Shown here piece after piece: positions 19,419-31,450 of a DNA stretch of 64,000 nucleotides (positions within the stretch are counted from its first letter, which is position 1; each line of letters starts with the position of its first letter). The stretch lies in the NCBI GenBank assembly GCA_036925085.1, contig JAUPFP010000017.1:4166960-4230959 (forward strand), in the 5' to 3' direction. This DNA is from Brachycybe producta. Lineage: Eukaryota; Arthropoda; Diplopoda; Playtdesmida; Andrognathidae. The notes below the pieces were generated by a model. That model searched no databases and was not told where the DNA came from. It saw nothing but the letters and a program-made list of their open reading frames with translations. The position numbers were made by a program, and so were the translations under genes.

Positions 19419-19737
19419 TCCCAGATCTGTGTGTGTGTGAGGGAACTAACGATGTGTAGGAATTTATATAAATTTAAATAAATGAACTGCTTTTTTTTTC
19501 TCAAGGTCAACTATATGTTGAACTCTTCCCATCCAAGAACCCCATGATATTAAAGTGGAGAGGGGGGAAACGATTGGAAAGTGTAGAGGGGGGAAGAGAG
19601 AGAGAAACGTGGAGGGGGGAAGTGGGAGGGGTGACTGAAATTATAATGAAAGGAGTAAAAAAAGGAACAAACAAAGCGCATGCACACAATTGCCTTTGAA
19701 TTTTGCTCTCGTCATTTATGACGGGTTACCCCACTAG
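19419..19737 (+). mobile_element. non-autonomous Helitron copy 3
   Basis: TCCCAGATCTGTG start after A; hairpin and CCCCACTAG end before T. About 320 bp, no MITE insert. It lies 14 bp downstream of the end of copy 2, in the same orientation. Confidence 0.78.
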
Positions 19738-19803
19738 TGTATATAATATATTATAAGAACCGTCTATCCTTCGTTCCTTCCTTCCTTCCCTGAGTAACGC
19801 TGT

Positions 19804-20463
19804 TGTAACACCCAGTAACTTGTGATCCCGCCAAAAATATAGCCTTGGGGTAAACAACTCGTGCTTGTCCCTCTTAATTAATATTCAAGTGGCTGATAGA
19901 TACTCTTAGGACCACAGTCACTTAAACCTGGTTACACCTCGTAGGTGTACACAGGTCCAAGGTCTAAAAGGACTATGTTCCTCTTTGTTCTTCGTCCACT
20001 CTTGCTCTACTTTTGTACTATGTCTGATTTTATATCCGTATCACATCATGGGCCTGTGGACGCACCTTTAATAATGTACGTTCATTCTTGTACTCTTTAT
20101 GTTTCCATACAAGAATGAATAAAGTGTTTGCAATGAGAAACTGCGTTGTCTACTTGTTCTGAAAGTAACCCTTCTCTAGACAAGCCGGAGACAGCGAGAC
20201 ACCACAAGGCAAAAAGACATATGGGTCCCGAAGGACCAACAACATCTTCCAACCATCAAGGAAGATGTACATCAATGGCGGCCATCCTTCTGTGCAGATT
20301 ACACCCCTATACAGAAGGATGATCACAATCTGTCACCATCCGACTACTTCTATAGCTCGAATCTTCTCCGTGCGGTCACCGCGCGATCAAGAGAAGAAAC
20401 GAGTTATAGAAAATCATCATATTGAATGGGTAAATATTCAATGACCGTCATTAAAAGCTCACA
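19804..20463 (+). repeat. solo LTR, family B (TSD CTGT)
   Basis: TGTAACACCCAGTAAC start and AAAAGCTCACA end, the same as the LTRs of B2 and B3. The 4-bp direct repeat CTGT flanks it (19800-19803 and 20464-20467). No internal region remains. Confidence 0.88.
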
Positions 20464-20757
20464 CTGTACAAACAAGGACAAAAACCTTGAAGCACGTCGG
20501 AATTTATATTAATTTAAATGAATAAATGAACCGCTTTTTTTCTCAAGGTCAATATTATGTTGCGCTCTCCCCATCCAAGAACCCCATGATATTAAATTGG
20601 AGAGGGGAAAAGGTTGGAAAGGGTGGGGAAGATAGAGAAATGCGGAGAAAAAAGGGGAAGGTGAAACTGAAATTGAAATGAAAGGAAACTTTCTCTTTCA
20701 AATATAAAAAAGGGGAGGACACAATAGTAGCAAAATTAAACTAGAATTTCTCACAAG

Positions 20758-20837
20758 CAATTGTGCCCAGCATTAGAATTTCTTTTGCTCCGCCCTTTTA
20801 TGACGTGGGAAACAAATTCTAATGCAAGGCACAATTG
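20758..20837. mobile_element. MITE M1 copy, internally deleted
   Basis: Inverted ends CAATTGTGCCCAGCATTAG and ATTCTAATGCAAGGCACAATTG-like. Only one inner CTCCGCCCTTTTATGA arm remains. It sits in Helitron copy 4 at the same site as the copy in Helitron 1. Confidence 0.6.
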
Positions 20838-20886
20838 TCTGTGAATTTGGCTCCCGTCATTTATGACGGGTTATCCCACTAGTTGT

Positions 20887-20887
20887 A

Positions 20888-20922
<35 letters not shown>
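20887..20922 (+). repeat. AAT trinucleotide microsatellite
   Basis: About twelve AAT units directly after Helitron copy 4. Confidence 0.9.
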
Positions 20923-20923
<1 letters not shown>

Positions 20924-21053
20924 TTTAAAGAACTTAAAGGTAACAAAAACAAAACACAAATTAACCAGTTTCCAAATAGAAACCAAAATAAATATTAATT
21001 ACAAATCACAATAAGACATACCAAATAATATACAACTAGGGTAATAGACGGGT

Positions 21054-22290
21054 GTGTGAAATTTGCCCTGAAGACACTTGCTCTATAGCCATTTGCCCTA
21101 TAGACACTTGCCCTAAAAGTCATTTGCCATAAAGAGACATTTGCCCTAAAACCATTTGCGCTAAAGGGACATTTGCCCTAAAACAATTTGTCATAAAGAA
21201 ACATATGGGATTTATGAGTGTGACAACTTACTTACAAGGAGGACAGATTTAATCTAAATAGTTTTAAGCTAGCAGGATAGTGTGTCCTAGGACAGTAAAA
21301 TTTACAAACTTTCTTGTCAAAACATCCTCAAGATTTACATAACAATTGCAAAAATAATTTTTAAAATTAAAAATAATTTATTAAAATTAAAAAAACTTAA
21401 AAATGAAGGACTTTTATGAGTCAACAAACAACGCCATTTTAAATTTATAAAAACAAAAGTCAATCCCTCAATTAAGTGGAAAACACATTTCCATAATTCC
21501 TTAAATGAATACATGTATTCTTCATTCATATTCAACTCAATACATTCTTCCAATCAACTTCAGAGAGGTGTTTAGCATTTGCCCTAAAGGGACATTTGCC
21601 CTAAATCCATTTGCTCTAAGGGGACATTTGCCCAAAACCCATTTTCCCCTAAAGAAACATTTGCCCTAAAGGGATGTTTACTTAATGGGACATTTGCCCT
21701 AATCCGACATTTGCCTTAAAAGGACATTTGTACTAAAACTATTTGCCCTAAACAATTTGCCCTACAGGGATATTTGCCCTAAAATCATTTGCCCTAGAGA
21801 TAGTCGGCCTAGAGACATTGGCCATAAAACCTTTTGCCTTAAAGAGATATTTGGCCTAGAGACATTGGCAATAAAACCACTTGCCCTAAAAGGATGCTCG
21901 CATTAAAACCATTTGCTTTAAAGAAACATTTGCCCTAAAACCATTAGCCCTAAAGGGACAGTTGCCCTAAAATGACATTTGTACTAAACCACTTGCCCTA
22001 AAGAAATGTTTGTCATAAAAGGAGATTTGCCTTGAAAGAACATATGCCCTAAACCACTTGCCCTTAACGAATGTTTGTTCTAACACCACTTGGCCTAAAG
22101 AAACCTTTGCCCTAAAAGAGCATTTGCCCTAAAGAGATATTTGTCCTAAAACCACTTGCCCTAAATAGACATTGGCCCTAAAGCCACTTGCATTAAAGGC
22201 ATGTTTACCCTAAAACCACTTGCAGTAAAGGGATCTTTGTTCTAAAACCACTTCCCTGCAAGGGACATTTGTACTAAAACCACTTGGATA
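21054..22290 (+). repeat. degenerate TTTGCCCTAAA minisatellite
   Basis: Dozens of imperfect units of about 20-24 bp around CATTTGCCCTAAAGGGA and ACCATTTGCCCTAAA, interrupted by about 350 bp of different sequence (21,205-21,560). No frame is conserved. The motif is not the animal telomere repeat. Confidence 0.85.
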
Positions 22291-23268
22291 AGGTTTAAGA
22301 GTCCATCTTAGGACAGTTTGTTTAATTTAAAATAATTATTGTACACTTCTTAAATTTGAATTAATAATAAACTTGCCTTATAAGGGGCTCCACTGCTAGT
22401 TTTTATTTTTTTTTTTTTAAATAAAAATAGTGAATGGACACCAGCAGGAACTACCGACCTCATGTTTGGTAGTCAGAGACACTACCACACGATTATTACA
22501 TAAAAGTAAAATGTTAGCAAGTTTCGAGCGTTATACTACAAATTTACAAACAAGGAAAACTGTATATATTAATGGACGATAGAAGGCTCTTGCCCTAAAC
22601 CAACTTCAAGTAAACTGTACATTACATTATATTTGGGTAGAGGTGAAACCTAAAAAAATCAGAAAGATTCTGCATGGACCGATTCATATTATTGGTCATT
22701 TGCTTCTAGGGTGGTAAGACAATGGAACTCTTACACAAGATTTTATGCATGAAAATAAACTTGTATTTTGGGGCTCTACATTTTCTGACAATGCATTATT
22801 TCAGCTGTACCAGAACATGTTGCAATGGTTATTGGGTTGATATCAGTGGGTTTTGACGAGCATATATTATCAGATGCAACAATTGGACTTTTGCCCCGCG
22901 GGACAAACCTTCTTGGCTGCAAGCAGAGTAATTTTTCAAACTCAAATTCAAACTCAAAACAATATTTTAAATTCCCAAAAAACGAAAGTTTCCCCCTCTA
23001 CTTAGTTGCCAATGTGTTCTATTTTCATGTGCAACTAAGTAACCCTGCAATCAGCGCAACAGCCACTTGGCAGGTGGAATAACTTAAATATGAATACGGT
23101 ATACATGTATTGCAATAGGGAATTAAAAGTAATGTAAGGTGACAACATCACTATTTAAGTAAATTACGTTGACTTTTGGTTTTTTTTTATTGTCAGTGCG
23201 AGTTGTTTTGTGGCGCATCTATCTGATAAAGTTCACTTATAAAGTCGATTAATTTTCAATTTTGTAAA
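22291..23268. other. intron, no feature recognised
   Basis: A/T-rich sequence. The open stretch 22825-23082 has no recognisable domain and no splice evidence. Confidence 0.4.
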
Positions 23269-23842
23269 TATAGGGTGGCCCAAACGTCATCACCCTATTT
23301 TCTTTTATAAACATTAATGTCATAAATTTGTTTACAGTTGTGTAGCACAGTAGTGCGAAATTCACTGTGAACATTTGTTCACAGTGAATTTAACACTACT
23401 GTGCTACACAACCACATAAACGTGCGGAAATTGGTGATTATTTTTATTCAAACGAATTTGTCGCATTTTGGCGACATGCACTGGCCATCAAGGTCACCCG
23501 ATTTAAAAAGCCCCAGGCTTCTTTCCGTGGGGTCATTTGAAAGGCAATGCATATGCTAACAAACCACGGAAACTGCAACAGCTCAAAAACAACATTAGCC
23601 AAGAAATGGAGTATCTACTGGCGGAAATGTTGAAGACAGTGACGGAAAATGTAATAGACCATATCCAACTTTGCAGAGTGACCAGAGGAGACCACTTGGC
23701 CGATATTATTTTTGGACAATGACACTAACAAATATGAGGACTAAATAAAAATGTTCTAAAAATGCCATTGTTTTTTTAAAATTATTTTAAAAAATATAGG
23801 CAAACTAAATCAGATGATGACATATGGGCCGCCCTGTATATC
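23269..23842 (+). mobile_element. Tc1/mariner-like remnant
   Basis: Imperfect inverted ends TAGGGTGGCCCAAACGTCAT and GATGACATATGGGCCGCCCTG. Inside, 23482-23505 reads WPSRSPDL, and 23537-23722 in another frame reads NKPRKLQQLKNNISQEMEYL then HIQLCRVTRGDHLADIIF. This is the end of a DDE/D mariner-type transposase. The N-terminal two thirds is missing and an unrelated hairpin lies inside. Confidence 0.75.
23337..23412. repeat. 76-nt near-perfect hairpin
   Basis: GTTGTGTAGCACAGTAGTG and its complement CACTACTGTGCTACACAAC face each other, with an inner TTCACTGTGAACA/TGTTCACAGTGAA stem. It lies within the Tc1/mariner remnant. Confidence 0.85.
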
Positions 23843-24531
23843 CTGAAACTTGTCTTAATTTTTAAGAACTATTGAAGAACTTAATGATGCTTTGTAATCT
23901 TGTTAATATTTCTTTTATAACAATTATGTTAACATGTTTTATTATAAAGATTATATTGAATTTATTTAGACTGGACACACTAAATAAGACATTGACTGAA
24001 GCTTTTAAGAAGAAATGTCTGAAGTATGTCGGTTCCAACTACAACCCACAATAAACTCATAACTTCTTTGAAGCCAATCTGCACAATCTGCATCAAAATG
24101 TCTTCATTGGATGGATAAGTTCTCGAAGCCCATTATTATAAGAATGGCTCCTCTTGTCTGAGTTAGGCCGAGTATGGGCAAGTAACTCGGTTGAGCATTC
24201 AAACACATCTAATACGTCCCAGTCTTGTCTCAACAGTGTCTGCAACCTACACTTGCCATAATTTTATTTTTTTCTGATTTTTCTGACTGACACAAACCGC
24301 CTCAGACCGTTCTGTCTTATTCAGTGTGTGACCGGCCTTAGGAATCACAATAACATAAATAGCAAAATCTTAATACCAGAAAACACTTTTGTATTGGTTC
24401 TTGCTTGTCTGCTGATGGAACAATATCCGCATACTGTTTCACACAAACTAAGAGCCCTCTTAATAGATAAAAGTACATATTTTTTTTAAATTATGATTTA
24501 TATTTATAGCTAGAATTAAAACTGTATGACA
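23843..24531. other. intron, no feature recognised
   Basis: A/T-rich sequence without a recurring repeat or exon. Confidence 0.4.
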
Positions 24532-24860
24532 CATTTACTACGTTTACATTAGAGAAATTAACCACTAAACTTTTAACAATATAAAATTAAACTACTAATT
24601 CTTGTAGTGTTTACATACACAACATTACCTACTAAATTACTTACATTACTTACCTACTCAAACACATGACAAAATTTGATGAGTGGAGCAATGATTTTTA
24701 TCGCGTTTTTTATTTCAAAAAAACCACTTGCATTTATTGGTTAATTTTTATAGCGCTTTTTACAACTTGTTTCAACTGTTTACATATGAAGATATCAATC
24801 GTATTTATTATCTAACTAAAAGATTAGCTACAAATTTCTCTCATGTAAACGTAGTAAATG
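24532..24860. mobile_element. MITE with 28-bp inverted ends
   Basis: Left end CATTTACTACGTTTACAT followed by TAGAGAAATT; right end AATTTCTCTCATGTAAACG then TAGTAAATG. A/T-rich, 329 bp, non-coding. Superfamily and target duplication undetermined. Confidence 0.7.
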
Positions 24861-24871
24861 CTTGATCCTTC

Positions 24872-25237
24872 GGCTATAGCCGCATATTGAGATGAGTATG
24901 AGGCGTATGAAACGACTTCACATGAGCGCCATGACGCAAACACGCCCCAAGCATAGCGTGGTGATTCGCCTATTGCGACGCATTCAATTCGAACAAAACT
25001 TCACTATGACGACGAATTGTTGTGAAAATTGCCTAAAAACACCTGTTGAATACGACACGTCGCGCGCGGGACACGAGAAACTGTGTCTGGACCACAGCGT
25101 CACGCATCTGGAAACAGACACGAGCAGCGCTGTGTAGCGTCGTGTTACCAATTAACGCAGTAATATTAATTTTCGTTGGCTACAAAAGAGGGTGCTGCGC
25201 GGTGTCGCCTAACACGCGTCTCAATATACGCCTAGCC
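24872..25237. mobile_element. MITE-like inverted repeat, G+C-richer
   Basis: Left GGCTATAGCCGCATATTGAG and ATGAGTATGAGGCG; right CGCCTAACACGCGTCTCAAT then ATACGCCTAGCC. The arms match imperfectly over about 33 bp. The interior is CpG-rich compared with its surroundings. No transposase seen. Confidence 0.55.
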
Positions 25238-25850
25238 TTACATTAAAACATAGCCTCCTTAAGATGGGTTTATATGCGCGCTTTGAGCTTCAAAATTCGC
25301 GAACTGAGTTGTATGCAGGGCCGTCTTAGGGCATGTCGGGGCCCTTGGGCACACAAGAATTGGGGGCCCCGTTGGATAGTAAAAATTAGAAAAAATTTAA
25401 AAATCTGATCTGGTGTCCTATTAACATTTCAATTTAGAAATGTTGACGGTAATTCTTAGTAGGTATCTACTTAAAAATAGAAAAAAATTTGAGCTCCTTT
25501 TCTTCGTCAGCTTTCAGCTCTGTGCACAGCACACAGCTCCGATTTGTCTTTTGCAGATATTTTGCTGCATGTTGTGTGCTGTATTTATACTTACATGACG
25601 CTATCTCTTTTCAAATCAAATTTGTAATAAAACAGCAAGGTAAACTTTTCTTACCTTTTAAAGAAGCAATGATTCCACCAACATCAAAATTTACAGTGGA
25701 TAGTAAAACAAAACAAACGCGATTTTTGTGACAAAGCAAGAAGTGAACAAGAGTGTGACACAGCTCATTGCGGAAAAAGCGCCACTCGCATGAAAAGCCA
25801 CATGGCGGTTGCCAAAGCCAAGGCAAGCCACACAGGCAGTTGGATTCGAT
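25238..25850. other. no gene recognised; possible hAT end
   Basis: A CAGGGCCGTCTTAGGGC sequence at 25318 resembles a hAT-type terminal motif, but no matching right end was found. The rest is unassigned. Confidence 0.35.
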
Positions 25851-26033
25851 CAGCACAAGAAATTCGTTTGCTCCACCCTTTTATGAAGAACGGCAGTCCC
25901 TAATCGGTTTGTTACTGGGTCTGATGTCTCATGCCCCGCCCTTTTATGAGAGACCGCAATTTCTAATTGGTTGATATTAGATTTGACGCTCATAAAACGG
26001 CGGGGGGGGGGGGGAAACGAATTTCTCGTGCTG
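25851..26033. mobile_element. MITE M1-related copy
   Basis: Ends CAGCACAAGAAATTCGTTTG and CGAATTTCTCGTGCTG with the CCCTTTTATGA inner arm. A G(14) run has expanded in the right arm. The middle shares the GGTTTGTTACTGGGTCTGATG block with the copy at 5770-5903, in inverse orientation. Confidence 0.65.
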
Positions 26034-26804
26034 AATGCAAACGCTTGTCCTTTATACAATTGTACATACAGGGCTTTACAGGCCTACACAATGGCTTAAA
26101 AATTAGCAATAAAATGACCACCATTATGCAGATTTCACTCACAATGTCGTGCTAGTTACTCTATTGTATATACATGCAAAGAGTTGGCACATGTTACTAA
26201 CATATTCATGACCCTTGTGCAAAGGGCTTTTGAAGAGGCTTGTGGGCACGGGACCCTCACATTTTAAAATAGGCTAAACAATTTTTTTTAGATACCAAAG
26301 ACATCCAAGTAAATTATGACTTGCACGTACTGGATAATTCTATACAATTATCGAGCACTTATTGTTAGCATTGGAGTATAAATTTACACTCCAATGCTAC
26401 CAATATTTATTTTGTGAACCTTATTGTGATAAAAACAAAAGTTCTAAAAATTAACATTATGAAAAAAAGTTTCAAACCAAAATAAAATGATTTTCATTTT
26501 ATTCTATTTTATTAATTATAAAAACACGTAAATATTAAATTATACGCAATACTTACCAAATGTACAAATATTAAGTTACTGAAATAAATTACACAATTTA
26601 TTTGTATTGATAAAATTTATTTTTTAAAAAAATATTCATAATTATAATTTACAGAAGTATTTAAACAAATATTTATATTTATAATATTTATTATAAAAAA
26701 TATTTTAAAAATGTATTTATGTTTATAAAATTTACAAAATTTATTAATAAAGTATTTGTCCTTCCCCAAATCAAATCAAATATAGCCTGTTCGAAAGATC
26801 TTAT
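26034..26804. other. very A/T-rich intron with a short hairpin
   Basis: TAGCATTGGAGT/ACTCCAATGCTA hairpin at 26366-26399. From 26,480 the sequence is almost only A and T. No gene. Confidence 0.5.
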
Positions 26805-27453
26805 TGTAACACCCAGTAACTCCCATTCCTGCCAAAACCATAGCCTGGGGATAAACAATTCCTGCTTGTCCCTCCCTGGCGGATTGATACACTTAGGACC
26901 ATGGGCCTTACACCTCGCAGGTGTACACAGGTCCAAGGTATAAAAGGACCGTGTTCCTCTTTGTTCATCGTCCTTGTCTTTGCTCTCTTTTGTATTACGT
27001 TTGATTTATTCCGTACCACATCATGGGCATGAGGATGCACCTTTAGTATTCACAATTCATCCTTGTAAACTTGGCGTTTCCAGATAAGGATGAATAAAAG
27101 CGTTATAATGGAAAACATCATTGTCTTTATGTTTGGTAACTAATAACTTCTCTACAGAGGCTGGAGACACCATAAGGCAGGAGACATACGATCCTGAAGC
27201 AGCTACAGCATCTTCAATTGGGTAATAACAATGGACGAAGCATATCAGCATCGACAGAGAGAAGGATGGCCACCATCCCTCTGCATAGATTTCACCCCCA
27301 TGCAGAAGGAAGATCGTAATCTATCTCCATCCAACTCTTTCAGTAGCTCGAATCTTCTCCGTGCGGGCACCACGTGATGCAGAGAAGCAACGAACTATAG
27401 AAAACATCATCATAAGTTGGGTAAAAATATATAGTCGACGTCAAAAGCTCACA
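26805..27453 (+). repeat. element B2 5' LTR
   Basis: TGTAACACCCAGTAAC...AAAAGCTCACA. Includes a TATAAAAGG box at about 26,939 and AATAAA at about 27,091. Confidence 0.9.
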
Positions 27454-27455
27454 TT

Positions 27456-27474
27456 TGGTGGAGGTGCGAGGTAT
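27456..27474 (+). other. element B2 primer binding site
   Basis: TGGTGGAGGTGCGAGGTAT two bases after the LTR. B3 has the same site with CGGGG in place of CGAGG. tRNA not identified. Confidence 0.75.
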
Positions 27475-28653
27475 GCTTCCATTTGCCTTCTCTGACCTGT
27501 CTACAGAAGCCGTCCGTTGTGTAAAGTTTCGTGATTGCGCCTAACGATCCTTCGTCCATCCTTTTTATGTAGGAGCCACGTGTTGAAAAAGGCCAGCGAT
27601 CACATCAATGGCCGACCACGTGGTGCCGAATCTGCGGAACCGTGTGTTGAAAAAGACTGTGAATACACACATCACAGGTCGACCGTGCGACCAGAGACAC
27701 GTGAAGAAAGAACATTTGTCTGCCATCCGCTTAGCACTCGTGCCCCTGGGCAGTTTCTCTACCATATGAACATTTCTTCTTGTTTAAAGAAAACTTTTCT
27801 TTCTAAACAAACAACAATCTTCCACTTCTGCACTGATTTGCTCTGCTCAATAAATTAGATTCTGGGATGTGTGGTCACCACAACAGAATCCACTACACTT
27901 TGGAGCAATTCAGCTTTCTTCTCACTCTTTTTATAAAAGCCCAGCCATCTTGGACTTTTATTCTTTCTGTTCCTCTTCTGAAAGTTCAGCCATCTTGAAC
28001 CTTTATCTCTTTGTGTGTTCTCTACACACACACTCTTCATTCTTATTTCAAGTAAACCTAAGTGTGTGGGCACTGCGTTTTAGGTTCACTCTTATCTTTT
28101 AATTTCCAATTTTTTGCAGAGCAATATTTGATTGGGTGGTGCACCATGCTCAAATTTGCATTGTACATCTGCTGTTTCTTGTTGAGACTTTTGGAACTCT
28201 TATATCCTACACGTGGTCGTCACATACCATGTGCAAAGGGAGACACTTCCAAAATCTGACACTCAAAGAATTCACAACACTATACACCAGTTGGGAACCA
28301 CCAGTCAATACATGCCCAACTGAGGACATTATAACCAACACAACACGTCATTGGGCTGCAAAAACGCCATTACACATGCGAAGCGTCAGTAAACCATCGT
28401 TACTCAGTGTATAAGAGTACGAGGGTGCCGGTTACTGACAGAAACACCATTTACCAACATACACGTATATACACCGACTTACAGAACCATGACACGACTA
28501 CGACCGCATGTTGAACGAGTCACCTCATACTGGACTCCGATCCAGAACAAACCAGCATTGCTCGGAGTGTACTTGACAACCCTCGGAGCTGCACACACTG
28601 AATCGGACTTCGCTGGACCTGTTCATCACATCAGATACACAACATCACCAATC
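27475..28653. other. element B2 5' leader
   Basis: Non-coding leader homologous to 57,428-59,760 (minus) of B3. It contains CCACGTGG-type motifs but not the regular tandem array of B3. Confidence 0.6.
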
Positions 28654-30120
28654 ACGGCTGCCGCACACGAATCCACAGACACCCTGTCTGATCACCAGGC
28701 TCTCACGAAGATTCGCAAGGCAATCCCATCATTAACAATGCAACACCACTGCCACAACAGGTCAGACCCGATCTCCATGAGATATCACAACGTCTGGATA
28801 CATTAACACAAAATGTGGCCCAGCTCATGAGCAATCGGTTTACACCAGACCGACCAATGACACCATGGCGGACAACACGTACACATCAACGTCGTGACGA
28901 TTCCGACGCCTCTGCAACCTCGTTACGGTTACAGAGAGCCTTACGGACCGCATCGAGATCGACACGACACACTATACACCACGTCCTCTACCACACCATC
29001 CTGACTGGCAGTACACTCCACAATTGCATCAAGACCAGTCAGATGGTCAATACCATAGAGACGAGCATGCAGAGCAACCGCATGCTCCACCGACTGTGAC
29101 ACGTGCGAACTCTCCACAATCTCTTGCCCAGGCTGCACGTAGTGGCCGTCACTTGGCACCTCCAGAACAGCAGCAGGGTCGGGCTCCAAACCAAGACCAA
29201 ACAAGACACTTCAGTCTATGTGCCATGTTTTCCACCACAAGGGACAGCATTGATGCCCACTGGAATGTAATGTCCAAGATGGCGTCTACAGACCAGCGCT
29301 CAGAGAGAACTCAGTTGAAGACTTCAATAAGTTCTGTGGTTGCCACTCAATCCAGAAATTTGATGGATTGACAGGTTTCCGTCCCTTCCTGGAAGAATTC
29401 GAGGAAGTGGCCCACCTGTACAACTGGACTGCCGCCACAAAGAAGAGTACCTCACTGGATCCTTCACCGGGGCCGCCCGTACGTGGTTAAGCAAACTGAA
29501 GTACGAATGTCGGGGCATTTCTTGGGCCCAGCTGAGAGTACAGATGGTGGATGCGTTCGGGAAACCGAACGAACTATCCATCGTGGAGAAGCAGTATATA
29601 GAGATGCTTCAAGCGGAAGGCGAGAGCACACAGCCTTTCATCTGGAAGTTTATGACACTCAGCGACCGTGTTTACCCGCATATGGCCGATCAGCTGTGTA
29701 TAAGTCAGTTGCATCGCACTCTACATCGGACCATTCAGAGCGCCGTCCATCATACACCAACTACATAGTTCAAGGACTTTGCAAATGCCATCATCAACAT
29801 GGAGGTGGTCTTGCTCTCCTTGAATCAATGGCCGATGAGACCGAAAACAGCATCTGATCCACATGCTGGTAAAAGAGCATCAAAGACCGACAAGGAGCAG
29901 GTGGGCACCGCCAGCTCCAAGGACAACACCCATCATTTTAGGCATGATAAAAAGCCGCACCAAGCTGCTATGTACAAACCAACTCGGGGCGACACTACAA
30001 CATGCACCCAACCAGACGCCACTCACACGTTCGACAAGAGCAAGTCGACGTGTTACAATTGTGAGAAGTTGGGGCATTTTCAAGGTGAGTGCCACTAGCA
30101 GAAAAAGAAAATAACCATCA
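28654..30120 (+). pseudogene. element B2 gag, decayed
   Basis: Aligns by eye with the intact B3 Gag. The B3 start codon corresponds to ACG at 28654. Recognisable blocks include STDTLSDHQA, FDGLTGFRPFLEEFEEVAHL, VDAFGKPNELSIVEKQYIEM, and a zinc knuckle CYNCEKLGHFQGEC with one changed spacing residue near 30,050-30,095. Frames shift repeatedly. It would encode the capsid/nucleocapsid precursor. Confidence 0.85.
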
Positions 30121-30905
30121 AGTAGTTTGAAGTACCAATCATCTATTACGACACCGAGGAGGAGGTGCCTGAAGCGGATGAATGGAACTGAATTTGAATT
30201 GATCCGACTAGGGGGACAAATCCATCAGGCTCCCCTTCCAGCTCCAGGTTCAACCGCCAAGGCACCACTACCTGAAAAACCAGACACTGACAGTTCCGAC
30301 GATCCCGAGAATGTACAGATTAATGTGATCGACCGAGCCCCCATGCAAGCATGGACCTCAGCCAAGCTGATTACTTGGCAGGACACGCTTGACATCCTTT
30401 CAACATCTGTAGAAGTCAAAGGGTGCCATGAAAACAGAACGGTGGTCGTCATGGCTCCAGGCAGCCAACCACCAACAAAAAGCCACTCCTGCTGCCGGAA
30501 ACTCATGGAGACGGTATATCACCAGCTGGTAAACAGCTGTTCGCCTCAGGAAGTCGGAGATTACGATGCTAACGACAAACCTGCGCATCGCCCTCACAAT
30601 CAACAGAAAAGTCATACGTATGCTTGCGGACACTGGAGCTATGGGCAGAGTCATCTCAGCCTCACTTGCACAAGAGCACAAGTTTGAAATCGAGCCTGTG
30701 CTCATCCCACCTGATGTTCAGGGTGTGGGAGGCATGAGGATCACCGTAGTGGGGTTACTCGCTGTGGTGGTCCATCTTGGCACCCACACTGTGCGAGGGC
30801 ATCTGCTTGTGATTACCGGCCTGCCCGAGGTTATCTTAGGCTGAGATCTGGGCCGAGCTCATCACCTTGCTGTGTCCATGGCCATCAACAAAGTATACCT
30901 AGAGG
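30121..30905 (+). pseudogene. element B2 post-gag linker and protease
   Basis: The linker (IDRAPMQAWTSAKLITWQDT) corresponds to the last codons of the B3 Gag frame. A retropepsin follows in another frame at 30566-30905: RMLADTGAMGRVISASLA, GVGGMRITVVG, and ITGLPEVILG followed by a stop where a DLGRAH segment continues. Catalytic DTG is kept. The region after it is not RT. Confidence 0.82.
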
Positions 30906-30999
30906 ACGGCCTCTTCGAGTCCACGCTACGACAGAAGTGCATCAAAGCACATATCGGAGAGACTTCTTTAGAGGCTCCTGATAAAACTACCAGTGCCTC

Positions 31000-31450
31000 T
31001 GGGGTGGTCTAAAACCTCTGCTCCAGAAGTGATGTCGATCTGCAGAATGGGAGGAATTTGAGAGAACTGAGGACAGTTGTCAAGAGGTGGGGGAGAGGGT
31101 AAAAGGAACCCCCAATGAATAAATAACCTCACAACATCAACTCCTCTAAACACTCTCAAATATCACCTAAACTCAACCAAAATTCTCACAACTTTAATTT
31201 TTGGAACAACTTTAAACTTTTCATCATGGCCACCAATATTTACATACTGGCAACCACTGCAATAGCTACACCAGGACCACGTGGCCTCCAAAACAATTGT
31301 CAACCACGTGGTGAACCTGAGAAAACACAACGAGTCAAGGACGTCCAAATAAATAAAGTACCATAAGAGGTACATAAAAATACACCATGTCCCCTTATCA
31401 TGAATGGACCATCAGTTACCCCGACAGTTAATATTATTATATATATAATA
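31000..31450. other. element B2 deletion junction and 3' leader
   Basis: About 100 nt after the protease the sequence jumps to GGGAGGAATTTGAGAGAACT. This equals the B3 sequence downstream of its gag (about 55,600-55,560 minus). The whole RT-RNase H-integrase region is therefore missing. The following 400 nt is non-coding and homologous to B3. Confidence 0.7.

Larger units (their letters stand above)
19767..20882 (+). mobile_element. Helitron copy 4, carrying a solo LTR
   Basis: The family sequence GAGTAACGCTGT is interrupted by a family B LTR and resumes ACAAACAAGGACAAAAACC. The element ends with the CCCGTCAT/ATGACGGG hairpin, TTATCCCACTAG and T. The 5' TC (about 19767) lies after A, preceding a TTCC-rich stretch, and is less certain. 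It contains a shortened MITE M1 copy at 20758-20837. Confidence 0.7.

Noticed and set aside
21054..22290. Interstitial telomere repeat
   Set aside because: The CCCTAA core is embedded in TTTGCCCTAAA with irregular spacing; not (TTAGGG)n.
22825..23082. 85-codon frame as a host exon
   Set aside because: Wrong strand for DOCK, no family resemblance and no convincing splice sites.
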